The notes: generated by a model from the sequence alone, not told the origin. A stretch of DNA of 64,000 nt from Paraburkholderia oxyphila NBRC 105797 (GCF_000685075.1 NZ_BAYD01000011.1:62001-126000); one strand, 5' to 3'; counted from the stretch's first letter, positions 9,319 to 17,817 are shown. A program made the numbers and translations.

Positions 9319-11115
9319 TCATGGCACTGAGCGTAATTCGGTGCGATCGGCGCCCATGGTTCGGCCGCTGAATGCCACTGCTGCTTTCCTGGGCGCAGCA
9401 TCACTTTCAGGCTGATTGGATCGCCATGAAGGAATGCCAAGTTCACGCCGCTTCAGGTTAGCCGACTTGGTGCAGCATCCCACCCGTTTCGCCACTTGCG
9501 CATCGGACAGGGTTCCGAGCAAGGCGATGGCATCGTCCGTCCACGTGTGCTGCGCACGGGCGATGCGAAGCTCCTGGCGCTTCTTGTGAACGGCCGTATT
9601 CGACACGCCGATCCGGGCCGCCACCTCTGCGTCGGTTATCTTGCCGAGCAAAGCGATTTCCGCGGCGCTCCACTCACGGGGCCCGCGCGTGGACGGGATG
9701 CCAAGCGCGCACCTTTTCACGCGCACGACGTATTCCGATCTACCCAGTCTTCGCGCAGCTGCGGCATCGGACAGGGTGCCGAGCAAGGCAATATCCTTTT
9801 CGCGCCAGGTGTCACGCGGCGGCGCTGGAGCGATTCGCAGGCTGCGCCGTTTCTGCGTGACGGTATACGCGCTCAATCCAATCTGCCTGGCCAGATCCTC
9901 GTCGGGTAATGTGCCAAGCAAGGCAAGCTGGCCCGGGGTCCACTTGTGACAGCCCGCATTGCCCTGTGCGCGTGCCGATGCAATACCAAGCTCGTGCCGC
10001 TTCAGGTTGACCGCCTTCGTCGTCACGCCTAGGCGTCTGGCCACTTCCGCATCGGAAACCACGCCCAGCAGTGCGATCTCCCCAGCGGTCCATGTGTGTT
10101 GTACGCGTGTCGATGGAATGCCCAGCGCCCAGCGCTTTTTCTGTACCGTGGTAAGGGTGACGCCCAAGCGCTTTGCCATGTTCGCATCGGGCACGGTCCC
10201 AAGCATGGCTATCGCCTCGTCTGTCCATGCGCAGCGCTTCAGGGTCTCTTCGACGCCTGATCCGTATCGCCGCGCGCGTATGCCCGGAGACAGACAGGGA
10301 ACGCCTTTCGAGGGTGTCGCGAGTTGCTCGACAACCTGATCGAAGCGCCTCATGGGCTGCGCATTGACCACAAGCCCCTGCCTGGTGCGTTTGCTATGTG
10401 AAGGAATCCCTAGCTCATGCCGCTTCTTCCAGACAGCGAAGGGCGTGACGCCGATTTGCTGCGCAATGGCTGTGTCCGGCTTCGTGCCCAGCAGGGTAAT
10501 GTGTTCGTCTGTCCACTGAGCTTTCAGGTAGCCCTGCTTGAGCGCCGAAGGGATCCTGCGCACCTTGCGCGCCTTGAAAACGGTCAGGAGACAGACGCCA
10601 AGTCGTTGCGCGACTTCGACGTCGGGCATGGTGCCAAGCAGTGCGACTGCATCCGTTGTCCAGTCGTGACCGTGGCGCCTTTCACCGCGAATGGACGAGA
10701 TACGCAGCTTGCGGCGCTTTGCCGTGACAGTCGACTGCGGTATGCCGAAGCGCTCCGCAATTTCACGGTCGCGATACTTGCCAAGCATGGCGAGAATCTC
10801 CGCGCTCCATTCGTGATGGACACAGGTGCGCACCGATGGAATACCGAGTTCGAGCCGCTTGCGGTTGACGGTCGCTGCGTTCGAACCAATGCGCCGTGCA
10901 ACTTCGATATCGGGCATCGTGCCGAGCAGTGCAAGCTCGCTCTTTGTCCATGCGCGGGGCTGCTTCCCCCTGGATTTGACGCCCCTGCCTGAGGTGCTTC
11001 GCCGTTCGTATGCGCCTGCCCTGGCGTTGCCAGCTCGGCGCGTCATCCTCTCACGGTCCGTCGCCGATGCGGCGTGGTCGATTTGTGAAATCGTATGTTC
11101 GAACCGCTGGTTCAT
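9319..11115 (-). CDS. Ten-repeat helix-turn-helix (Myb/GcrA-like) modular protein, unknown function
   Basis: A 598-residue, very basic protein. After a ~54-residue Arg-rich tail it consists of ten tandem units, their first Trp at residues 56, 103, 152, 201, 297, 342, 392, 437, 482 and 525, spaced 43-50 apart except for a 96-residue gap after unit 4. Each unit reads W(T/S) then about five residues, ALLGTxPDxEVARRLGV, four or so variable residues, and TVxxKRxxLGIPS. This matches a Trp-anchored three-helix Myb/SANT or GcrA-type HTH: a first helix, the ExARRLG second helix, and a basic recognition helix. Residues just after LG and around the V of the third helix vary strongly between units while the scaffold is kept. 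ATG 11115 has GAGGT at short spacing. There is no catalytic domain, signal peptide or membrane segment. Sequence-specific multi-site DNA binding is inferred; I know of no characterised function for such an array. Confidence 0.85.
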   Translation of the reverse strand: MNQRFEHTISQIDHAASATDRERMTRRAGNARAGAYERRSTSGRGVKSRGKQPRAWTKSELALLGTMPDIEVARRIGSNAATVNRKRLELGIPSVRTCVHHEWSAEILAMLGKYRDREIAERFGIPQSTVTAKRRKLRISSIRGERRHGHDWTTDAVALLGTMPDVEVAQRLGVCLLTVFKARKVRRIPSALKQGYLKAQWTDEHITLLGTKPDTAIAQQIGVTPFAVWKKRHELGIPSHSKRTRQGLVVNAQPMRRFDQVVEQLATPSKGVPCLSPGIRARRYGSGVEETLKRCAWTDEAIAMLGTVPDANMAKRLGVTLTTVQKKRWALGIPSTRVQHTWTAGEIALLGVVSDAEVARRLGVTTKAVNLKRHELGIASARAQGNAGCHKWTPGQLALLGTLPDEDLARQIGLSAYTVTQKRRSLRIAPAPPRDTWREKDIALLGTLSDAAAARRLGRSEYVVRVKRCALGIPSTRGPREWSAAEIALLGKITDAEVAARIGVSNTAVHKKRQELRIARAQHTWTDDAIALLGTLSDAQVAKRVGCCTKSANLKRRELGIPSWRSNQPESDAAPRKAAVAFSGRTMGADRTELRSVP

Positions 11116-11420
11116 TTGACCTCGGCGCCGTGGTCTGAGACATCGCCAAGGCGCGCCGCCTCACGTCCTGATGCTGCGTCCTGCATGTGCCGCTACCTCC
11201 GTTGCCAAGGAACAGGTGGAGCAATTGCGATTCATTGCCCGGTTCGGCATCTTGTTTTGCAGGCTTTTTCTGATCTACGAGAAAACTCTTAATTAGGTTC
11301 ATCATTCCGCCCCATGACTGTCAGATTGGTCAGAAATAGTTAATCAATTTGATATTCCGCAATGAGTGTAATGACGCAAAGCCAGGCTAGAATCGACGTT
11401 CCATCACTCATCTCACTGCC
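11116..11420. other. Divergent intergenic region
   Basis: 305 bases between the ten-repeat protein (minus) and the isochorismatase-like gene (plus). It shifts from GC-rich (to ~11240) to AT-rich (11270-11360), as expected for promoter DNA. A short minus-strand frame at 11051-11305 overlaps the start of the repeat gene in another frame and has no recognisable content. No convincing operator found. Confidence 0.4.
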
Positions 11421-11954
11421 ATGACAACTGCACTGCTTGTCATCGATTTCCAGCACGGACTCGTGTCTGTCGACCCGTTGCCAGGCAACGCGGCCATGGT
11501 GACCGCCAACATCAACGTGCTGATTCAGCGCGCCCGCGCAGCGGGGGCGCCCGTGGTATTCATCCAGCACGAAGACGAGGAGCTCGTGCGTGGCGAACCA
11601 GCATGGGAGATATCGGGAGATTTACGAGTGGGGCCGCAAGACCATACGGTCGGCAAGCGCACGCCCGATTCCTTCATGAACACGGAATTGGGATCGATAC
11701 TGGAGCGGCACGGCGTGAAGCACGTGGTCGTGTGCGGATATGCGAGCGAGTTTTGCGTCGATACGACCGTGCGCCGCGCAGCGGCCAACGGCTATGCCGT
11801 CACGCTTGCCGCCGACGCGCACACGACCCACGACAAGCATCACGCCACGGCAGCCATGATTCGCGAGCATCACAACCAGACGCTCTCGAACATCCGCAGC
11901 TTTGGCCCGCGGATTGCCGCTGTGCCTGCCGAAGCCATCGCATTCGGTGCATAG
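11421..11954 (+). CDS. Isochorismatase-family cysteine hydrolase
   Basis: A 177-residue cytoplasmic hydrolase of the isochorismatase/nicotinamidase fold. The catalytic triad is visible: Asp9 in ALLVIDFQ, Lys79 in HTVGKRTPDSF, and Cys112 in CGYASEFCVDTTVR. The cis-peptide region VVCGYASEFC is typical. Length fits single-domain members. Family members hydrolyse small amides or vinyl ethers (nicotinamide, N-carbamoyl compounds, isochorismate); the substrate cannot be read from sequence. The gene stands alone, followed by a strong terminator at 11974. Confidence 0.92.
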   Translation: MTTALLVIDFQHGLVSVDPLPGNAAMVTANINVLIQRARAAGAPVVFIQHEDEELVRGEPAWEISGDLRVGPQDHTVGKRTPDSFMNTELGSILERHGVKHVVVCGYASEFCVDTTVRRAAANGYAVTLAADAHTTHDKHHATAAMIREHHNQTLSNIRSFGPRIAAVPAEAIAFGA

Positions 11955-11973
11955 GCACAGATCGCATCGGGAG

Positions 11974-12006
11974 GGGCGGCGCACCCCGCGCCGCCCTGCT
12001 GCTTTT
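11974..12006 (+). terminator. Rho-independent terminator of the isochorismatase-like gene
   Basis: GGGCGGCGC (11974-11982), loop ACCCC, then the exact complement GCGCCGCCC (11988-11996), followed by TGCTGCTTTT. It starts 20 bases after the stop codon at 11954. Confidence 0.85.
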
Positions 12007-12042
12007 ATCGGCTTTATCTGCGTTCAGGCGGTGTAGATCACG

Positions 12043-12720
12043 CTACTGCGCGTTGTGCTGGTCGCCCGTGGAGTCCACTGGAGCATGCGAGCGCTTCACG
12101 CCTTCACGCGTATGGAACACGGGCAGGCGCCAGCCGAAATACAACGACGCCAAGCGCAGCGCCACGCAAGCCAGCGTCGCGACCCACGGCGTCCAGAACG
12201 ACGACCAGTCATTCGCGGTGAGGCCAACTTGCAACGCCGCACCCAGCAGCGCCGCCGACGCATAGATTTCGCGCTCGAGAATAGCGGGCACACGCGAGAG
12301 CAGGATGTCGCGCAGCACGCCGCCGCCCACCGCGCTCACCATGCCGAGCAGGATCGCGGTCTCTGCACTGTCGGTCCAGATCCACGCCTTCTGCGCGCCT
12401 GCCACCGCGAAGAGCCCGAGCCCGATCGCGTCGAAGAACAGGACCGGGTGGCGCAGCCGCCGCACCTGCGGATAGGCCGCAATGGTGAGCACCGCCGCGA
12501 GCAGCGACACCGCCAGATAGGCCCAGTTCGAGAGTCCCGCAGGCGGAATCGCGCCGATGCTGACATCGCGCACGATGCCGCCGCCGCACGCCACCATGAA
12601 GGTCACCACAATAATGCCGAACAGATCGAGCCGCCGCTGCCGCGCGGCCACGGCGCCCGAGATCGCGAACGCGAAAGTGCCGATCAGATCGAGAACCGTG
12701 TACGCCGTATGGACGTTCAT
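12043..12720 (-). CDS. TRIC/UPF0126-family membrane protein (YadS/YicG type)
   Basis: A 225-residue inner-membrane protein with about seven hydrophobic segments and the two-fold internal repeat of the family: repeat 1 with FAFAISGAVAARQRR and ACGGGIVRDV, repeat 2 with AVAGAQKAW and AVGGGVLRDILL. Related bacterial proteins form trimeric cation-permeable channels. The ATG at 12720 fits the family's N-terminus (MNVHTAYTVLDLIGTF). An in-frame GTG at 12756 overlaps the stop of the preceding amidohydrolase as GTGA and has GAGG upstream, so a 12-residue longer form by translational coupling is possible. The physiological role here is unknown; co-transcription with the hydrolase is likely. Confidence 0.9.
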   Translation of the reverse strand: MNVHTAYTVLDLIGTFAFAISGAVAARQRRLDLFGIIVVTFMVACGGGIVRDVSIGAIPPAGLSNWAYLAVSLLAAVLTIAAYPQVRRLRHPVLFFDAIGLGLFAVAGAQKAWIWTDSAETAILLGMVSAVGGGVLRDILLSRVPAILEREIYASAALLGAALQVGLTANDWSSFWTPWVATLACVALRLASLYFGWRLPVFHTREGVKRSHAPVDSTGDQHNAQ

Positions 12721-12752
12721 ATGCGCGCTCACGTGCGCGCCCAGTGCTGCAC

Positions 12753-14072
12753 TCACGCTGCCTCGCTTTCCTGTCCGGTTTTGCGTCCGTTTGCAGGTTC
12801 GCTGGTTTGTAGTTCGCCTTCGCCGCCAAGCCATGCGCCGGCCGCGCACAGCATCGCCTCGAGTCCCGTACGCAGCGTCGTGTCGATGACGGGCGCGAAG
12901 CGTGGGGAGTGATTGCTCGGAATCTCGTTGATCTTCTTTGCCACCCGGGCTTGCGCGAACACCTCGGGGTCGGTGCCGCCGACGAACCAGAACGCGTAAG
13001 GCACGCCCCATTCGCGCCCGAACACGCTGAAGTCTTCGCTGGCCGCGGCGGGTTGCGTTTCGTAGGCCCGCTCGCCGAAAACCGCTTCGAATGCGGTGCG
13101 CAACCGCGCGGTGGTGGCGTCGTCGTTCTCGGTGAGCGGAAAGCTCGAGAGCGTGGTGAACTCGGGATCGCGGGGCGCGTTAGAGGCCGCGCATTCCGCG
13201 CAGCAGATGCGGCGGATCGCACCGAGCATGTATTCGCGCACGTCTTCGTCGAAGGTGCGCATGTTGAGCTTGAGCGTGGCGTCGTCGGGGATGATGTTTT
13301 CCTTCGTGCCCGCCTGCAGCGCGCCGATCGTCAGCACGGCGCTGTCGCGCGGCGAGATCTCGCGCGAGACGATGGTCTGCAGGCGCAGCGTGGTGGAAGC
13401 GGCCATGATCACGGGGTCGATCGAGGTCTGCGGCTGCGAACCGTGCGAGCCGCGGCCGAAGAGCTTGACCTTGAGGCTGTCGCCAGCCGAGAGGATCGTG
13501 CCGCTGCGATACCCCACCGTGCCCGCCGGGCCCACCATCACGTGCTGGCCGAGAATGACATCGGGCTTCGGAAAGCGCGCGATCATGCCATCGTCGATCA
13601 TGCTGCGCGCACCGCGCCCTACTTCCTCACCGGGCTGGAAAACGGCCATCAGGGTGCCGCGCCAGGCGTCGCGGTGCGTCGCCATGAGACGCGCCGCGCC
13701 CAGCAGCCAGGCCACATGCATGTCATGGCCGCAGGCATGCGCGACGCCCACCTGCACGCCGTCTTCGTCTTTCGTGGTGACCTGGCTCGCATAGGGCAAA
13801 CCCGTTGCCTCGGTCACGGGCAGCGCGTCCATGTCGGCGCGCAGCATCACGACCGGCCCTTCGCCGTTGCGCAGCAGCGCCACCACTCCGGTCACGCCGA
13901 CTTCACGTACGACTTCGAAGCCGAGCTTCTCCACGTAATCGGCGACGATTTGCGCGGTGCGGAACTCCTGCATCGAGAGTTCGGGATGCGCGTGCAGATC
14001 CTTGTAGATCGCTTCGAGCTCGGGCAAAAGCGCGTCGATGTCGGGCGCGAACGATTCGACCAGATTGGTCAT
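12753..14072 (-). CDS. M20-family amidohydrolase (hippurate hydrolase / aminoacylase-like)
   Basis: A 439-residue cytoplasmic metallopeptidase-fold amidohydrolase that cleaves N-acyl amino acids or similar amides. Visible are the metal-binding regions MLRADMDALPV, VAHACGHDMHVAWLLGAARL and FQPGEEVGRGARSMI, the lid-domain motif GRGSHGSQPQTSIDP, and the C-terminal metal His in NHSPRFAP. ATG 14072 is preceded by AAGGAGT; the open frame extends upstream but without a better start. It lies between a MarR regulator and the membrane protein at 12043. Its closeness to the benzoate operon suggests hippurate-type substrates that release benzoate, but this is inference; peptide or indole-acetyl amide substrates are equally possible in the family. 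Confidence 0.92.
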   Translation of the reverse strand: MTNLVESFAPDIDALLPELEAIYKDLHAHPELSMQEFRTAQIVADYVEKLGFEVVREVGVTGVVALLRNGEGPVVMLRADMDALPVTEATGLPYASQVTTKDEDGVQVGVAHACGHDMHVAWLLGAARLMATHRDAWRGTLMAVFQPGEEVGRGARSMIDDGMIARFPKPDVILGQHVMVGPAGTVGYRSGTILSAGDSLKVKLFGRGSHGSQPQTSIDPVIMAASTTLRLQTIVSREISPRDSAVLTIGALQAGTKENIIPDDATLKLNMRTFDEDVREYMLGAIRRICCAECAASNAPRDPEFTTLSSFPLTENDDATTARLRTAFEAVFGERAYETQPAAASEDFSVFGREWGVPYAFWFVGGTDPEVFAQARVAKKINEIPSNHSPRFAPVIDTTLRTGLEAMLCAAGAWLGGEGELQTSEPANGRKTGQESEAA

Positions 14073-14175
14073 GGTTGACTCCTTGTTGCTGGCATAAGGC
14101 GCTACAGCGGGCGATGGTGGGTTGAGCGCGCGGCTTGCGCAACGCATGGGCTTGCGCGCCTGGGAGGCCGTCATG

Positions 14176-14628
14176 TCAGGTTGCGCCGGTGGCGCTTTCC
14201 AGCAGGCTATCCGAAAGTTTCTCCAGCAGGCGGTCCAGGGTCTTGCGCTCATCGAGCGTGAGCGCGGCCGAGAGATCGGCTTCGAGCGCGGCCCCGACCT
14301 TCGCCGTTGCCTGCGCCACCTTGACGCCTTCGGGCGTGCCGCTCAGCGCGACGCTGCGGCGGTCTTCCGCGTGCGTGTCGCGGCCGATCAGCCCGCGTGC
14401 CTCCAGTTCGGCCAGCGTCTTCGAGAGCAGGGTTTTCTCGATCAAGGCGCGCTGCGAGACGGCTTTCGGCGTGATGCCGGTCTCGGCGCAAACGAGCCGC
14501 AGCACGCGCAGCGCGCGCACATCGAGGCCCCAGCGCTCGCGGTAGACCGCGTTGGCGCGCTCGCTCAAGAGCGCGCTCGCGAGATCGAGCCTGAAGGTGA
14601 GAAATCCGGAATAGAGAACTGTGGACAA
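14176..14628 (-). CDS. MarR-family transcriptional regulator
   Basis: A 150-residue winged-helix regulator. The recognition region reads ITPKAVSQRALIEKTLLSKTLAELEARGLI and the wing ends RDTHAEDRRSVALSGTPEG, with the conserved D-x-R-R of MarR proteins. Flanking helices at both ends form the dimer interface. It is immediately upstream of the M20 amidohydrolase on the same strand and 60 bases downstream of a MarR-type palindrome at 14688-14706, so autoregulation and control of the downstream hydrolase is the simplest model (inference). The ligand could be an aromatic acid given the neighbourhood. Confidence 0.92.
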   Translation of the reverse strand: MSTVLYSGFLTFRLDLASALLSERANAVYRERWGLDVRALRVLRLVCAETGITPKAVSQRALIEKTLLSKTLAELEARGLIGRDTHAEDRRSVALSGTPEGVKVAQATAKVGAALEADLSAALTLDERKTLDRLLEKLSDSLLESATGAT

Positions 14629-14687
14629 GCGCGCACTCCCATGGCGTGCGCCGGCTAGTGCCGGCGACGCATGGGAGTATAGTCACT

Positions 14688-14706
14688 TAGTTGAAAATTT
14701 CAACTA
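14688..14706. promoter_or_regulatory. MarR-type palindromic operator
   Basis: TAGTTGAAAATTTCAACTA is a perfect 19-base palindrome around the A at 14697. Size and form (TTGA...TCAA) fit known MarR-family sites. It lies between benE (ends 14771) and the marR start codon at 14628, in the expected promoter position of the marR-hydrolase unit. Confidence 0.75.
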
Positions 14707-14770
14707 TTTTTGCCGCGGGCATTGATCCGGCAACGTGCGGGGTCGGATGCCCCGCGCTCGTGGTTTCGCG

Positions 14771-15976
14771 TCATTTCCGAAGCAGGCTCATGCCGGTCTG
14801 GCGTGACCACTTCCATCGCAGCAACGCGTGCGCGCCGAGGCCGAACAGCAGCCCCCAAAAGGCCGCGCCCAAGCCGAACAGCGACATGCCGGACGCCGAC
14901 ACGATAAACGTGACCAGCGCGGCGTCGCGCTCGCCGGCATCGGCCATCGAGGCGGCCAAAGCACTCGCGATAGTCGGGAACAGGGCAAGGCCGGCAAGCG
15001 CGGCGATGAGCTCGCGTGGCAGCATCGCGAACAGCGAGAGCACCGTTGCGGCGATTACACCGAGCGCGATATACAACAAGCCGCCCGATACGCCGGCGAC
15101 GTAACGCTTTGCCGGATCTTCATGCGCCTCATGGCCCGTGCAAATCGCCGCGGTGATCGCAGCCAGATTCAGGCCATGGCAGCCAAACGGCGCGAGCACG
15201 GCGGACGCCGCGGCTGACCACGCAATAACCGGCCCCGCGGTGGGTTTCGTGTAGCCTGCGTTGCGCATGACCGCCATGCCCGGCACCCATTGCCCCGTGA
15301 GCGCCACCACGACCAAGGGCAGCGAGATGTTGACGATGGCCTGCCAGTCGAAGCGCGGCGTGGTCCAGACCGGGCTCGTGAATTGCAGTGACGGCACCTG
15401 CCCGGTGAGCTTGCCACCTGCAACCGAGACCAACGCACCCACAATGAGCACACCGACCACGGCATAGCGCGGGAACGCGCGGCGGCCGATAAAGAAGGCA
15501 ATGAACATCGCGCCCACCAGCACCGGTTGCGCGGGCAACACAACGAACATCTTCGCCGTGAAGCCGAACAGGATGCCCGCCAGCATCGCTGCCGAAATGC
15601 CCGCCGGCAGCCTGGAAACGATCTTGTCGAAGGTTCCGGTGATGCCCGCAAGGAAAATCACGAGGCTTGCCGCGAGATACGCACCGACTGCCGCCGCATA
15701 GTCCACCGTCGGCAGCAGCGTGATCAGCAGCGCCGAGCCCGGCGCCGACCACGCGATGACCACCGGCACCTTGTAGCGCAACGACAGCACGATGCCGAGC
15801 ACGCCCGAGCCCACCGCGATCGACCAAACCCATGATTCAAGCAGCGCATGGGGCAAGCCTTGCGCCGCCTGGAACACGATGACGAGCGGCCCGGCGAATG
15901 AGATCAGCGTGGCGATACAGCCGGCCAGCAAGGCCGGCAGCGAGCAATCTTTGACCAACTGGCGCAAGGCGTTCAT
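14771..15976 (-). CDS. benE: Benzoate/H+ symporter BenE
   Basis: A 401-residue inner-membrane transporter of the BenE family with about 12 hydrophobic segments. Family features include the N-terminal PALLAGCIATLISFAGPLVI, AWSAPGSALLITLL, and the conserved segment FGCHGLNLAAITAAICTG. It is the last gene of the catA-benABCDE unit, 3 bases after benD, and supplies benzoate from the periplasm. Length and start are normal for the family. Confidence 0.95.
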   Translation of the reverse strand: MNALRQLVKDCSLPALLAGCIATLISFAGPLVIVFQAAQGLPHALLESWVWSIAVGSGVLGIVLSLRYKVPVVIAWSAPGSALLITLLPTVDYAAAVGAYLAASLVIFLAGITGTFDKIVSRLPAGISAAMLAGILFGFTAKMFVVLPAQPVLVGAMFIAFFIGRRAFPRYAVVGVLIVGALVSVAGGKLTGQVPSLQFTSPVWTTPRFDWQAIVNISLPLVVVALTGQWVPGMAVMRNAGYTKPTAGPVIAWSAAASAVLAPFGCHGLNLAAITAAICTGHEAHEDPAKRYVAGVSGGLLYIALGVIAATVLSLFAMLPRELIAALAGLALFPTIASALAASMADAGERDAALVTFIVSASGMSLFGLGAAFWGLLFGLGAHALLRWKWSRQTGMSLLRK

Positions 15977-15979
15977 AGG

Positions 15980-16750
15980 TCAGCCGTTGTCTCCACCCGC
16001 AACCGGCAATACAGCGCCGGTGATGTAGCTGGCCTCGTCCGAGGCGAGAAAGAGGATCGGTGCTATCTGCTCGTCGAGCGTGCCGTAGCGCTTGAAGAAC
16101 GTCGATTCGGTGACTTGCTTCACCGCTTCGTTCATCCATGCCTTTTCCTGCTCGCTGTCTCCGGCGGTGTTGCGCGGAACGCGTCGGGGAGGCGCGCTGG
16201 TGCCGCCCGGCGCACTGGCGACCACACGAATATTGTGCTCCGCGTATTCCATCGCCAGCGCCTGCGTCAACGCGTTGACGCCACCCTTGGCCGCCGAGTA
16301 CGGCACGCGACGAATGCCGCGCGTAGCGTTCGACGAAACGTTGACGATGGTCCCGCCGCCGCGCGCGAGCAGATGCGGCAGCACCGCGTGACACGTGTAC
16401 AGCGTGGGCATCAGCGAGCGGCGAATTTCCGCGTCGATCTGCGCCGGCTCGAATTCGGCAAACGGACGCATGCGAATCGCGCCGCCCACGCCGTTGATCA
16501 GAATGTCGATGCCGCCGAACTTCTGGGCAGCGAACGCCATCGCCGCCTGGGCACCCTCGTACGTCTCCAGATCGGCGACGAATCCCGCGGTATCGGCGCC
16601 CTGCGCTTCTGCGGCCACGTCAGCAACGAAATCGGCGCGATCGACAAACAGCACCTTGCCGCCTTCGGCGGCCGCGCGCAGCGCCACGCCACGGCCAATG
16701 CCCTGCGCGGCGCCGGTGACGACGATGACCTTGCCTGTGAATCGTTGCAT
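15980..16750 (-). CDS. benD: 1,6-dihydroxycyclohexa-2,4-diene-1-carboxylate dehydrogenase
   Basis: Short-chain dehydrogenase that oxidises and decarboxylates the benzoate cis-diol to catechol with NAD+. 256 residues. The nucleotide-binding motif TGAAQGIGRG is at residues ~12-21, NG at 'LINGVGG', and the catalytic Ser/Tyr/Lys in NVSSNATRG and VPYSAAKGG. The ATG at 16750 directly follows the benC stop (TGATCATG); an in-frame TTG two codons upstream would overlap benC and is less likely. Confidence 0.95.
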   Translation of the reverse strand: MQRFTGKVIVVTGAAQGIGRGVALRAAAEGGKVLFVDRADFVADVAAEAQGADTAGFVADLETYEGAQAAMAFAAQKFGGIDILINGVGGAIRMRPFAEFEPAQIDAEIRRSLMPTLYTCHAVLPHLLARGGGTIVNVSSNATRGIRRVPYSAAKGGVNALTQALAMEYAEHNIRVVASAPGGTSAPPRRVPRNTAGDSEQEKAWMNEAVKQVTESTFFKRYGTLDEQIAPILFLASDEASYITGAVLPVAGGDNG

Positions 16751-16752
16751 GA

Positions 16753-17775
16753 TCAAGCCGCCTTCGCCGGTGCGTTAGGAGTGAACTTCTCGTAGTGGAA
16801 GCTGTTCGGCTTCACGCCCTCGTCGTCGAAATACTTGCGCACGGCGTCGACCATCGGCGGCGGGCCGCACAGGTAGACATCGACGTCGCCGTCGTTCAGC
16901 GCATTGGCCGGGATGTGCTGCGTCACCCAGCCCTTGCGCGGATGGCTCGATTGCTCTTCGGCCACCACGGTGGCAAAGCTGAAATTCGGCAGCTTCGCCG
17001 TGTACGCCTCGACCTCCTCCACCTGCACGAGATCGAGATCGCGCGTGACGCCGTAGATCAGATGCACCTTCTGCTGCGAATTCGTGCGCGCCAGCACTTC
17101 GAGCATCGAAAGGAACGGCGCGAGGCCCGTGCCGCCGGCGAGGAACAGCAGCGGCCGCTGCACGTCGCGCAGGTAGAAGCTGCCGAGCGGGCCATGCAGC
17201 TCCAGCTTTTCGCCCGGCTGCGCGGCTTCCAGCCAGGTGCTCATCACACCACCGGGGATTTTCTTGATCAGGAAGCTGATCTTCGCTTCGCCCGGCGCCG
17301 ATGAGAACGAATATGAACGATGCTGGCCACTGCCGGGCACGTCGATATTCACATACTGGCCAGGCAGGAACACCGGAGCGTTCGCATCCACATCCATTTC
17401 GAGCACGACGGCCGCATCGTTGTGCTGCTCGACTTTCGACACGGTGGCGGCGAACTTGCTGTGACCGGTCTTGCATGCGGTCGACGACGTCGGAATGGCG
17501 ATTACGCAATCGCTTTGCGGCACCATCTGGCAGGTCAGCACGAGGCCCCCATCTTTCTCGTCCTCGGTCAGCGCGTCCTCGATGTAGTCGTCGCCGAGAT
17601 CGTAGCTTCCGCTTTCCGCGCGGCATTTGCAGGTCCCGCAAACGCCATCGGAGCAATCCATCGGCAGATTGATCTTGGCCCGAAAGGCAGCGTCGAGGAC
17701 TTTCTCACCCGCCTTACAGTCGATGAAACGGGTAACGCCGTCTTCGAAATTCAGTGCAATTTTGAAACTGGACAT
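16753..17775 (-). CDS. benC: Benzoate 1,2-dioxygenase reductase component
   Basis: NADH:acceptor reductase that feeds electrons to the BenAB oxygenase. 340 residues. An N-terminal plant-type 2Fe-2S ferredoxin domain carries Cys41, Cys46, Cys49 (CSDGVCGTC) and Cys82; the FAD-binding domain has the motif RSYSFSS; the NAD domain has LFLAGGTGLAPFLSML and the terminal VYLCGPPPMVDAVR. A strong ribosome site GGAGGAGG precedes ATG 17775. It lies 42 bases after benB and touches benD. Confidence 0.97.
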   Translation of the reverse strand: MSSFKIALNFEDGVTRFIDCKAGEKVLDAAFRAKINLPMDCSDGVCGTCKCRAESGSYDLGDDYIEDALTEDEKDGGLVLTCQMVPQSDCVIAIPTSSTACKTGHSKFAATVSKVEQHNDAAVVLEMDVDANAPVFLPGQYVNIDVPGSGQHRSYSFSSAPGEAKISFLIKKIPGGVMSTWLEAAQPGEKLELHGPLGSFYLRDVQRPLLFLAGGTGLAPFLSMLEVLARTNSQQKVHLIYGVTRDLDLVQVEEVEAYTAKLPNFSFATVVAEEQSSHPRKGWVTQHIPANALNDGDVDVYLCGPPPMVDAVRKYFDDEGVKPNSFHYEKFTPNAPAKAA

Positions 17776-17817
17776 GGGAACCTCCTCCGCTGCCTCTGAT
17801 GCCTGGTGGCTACGACG

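Noticed and set aside
9319..11115. Interpretation of the repeat protein as a TAL-like (BAT) effector
   Set aside because: TAL-type repeats are 33-35 residues with adjacent repeat-variable residues and no Trp-anchored HTH; unit length and motif here differ completely.
11051..11305. 84-codon minus-strand frame overlapping the start of the ten-repeat gene
   Set aside because: Out of frame with the repeat gene, no recognisable content and no good ribosome site.
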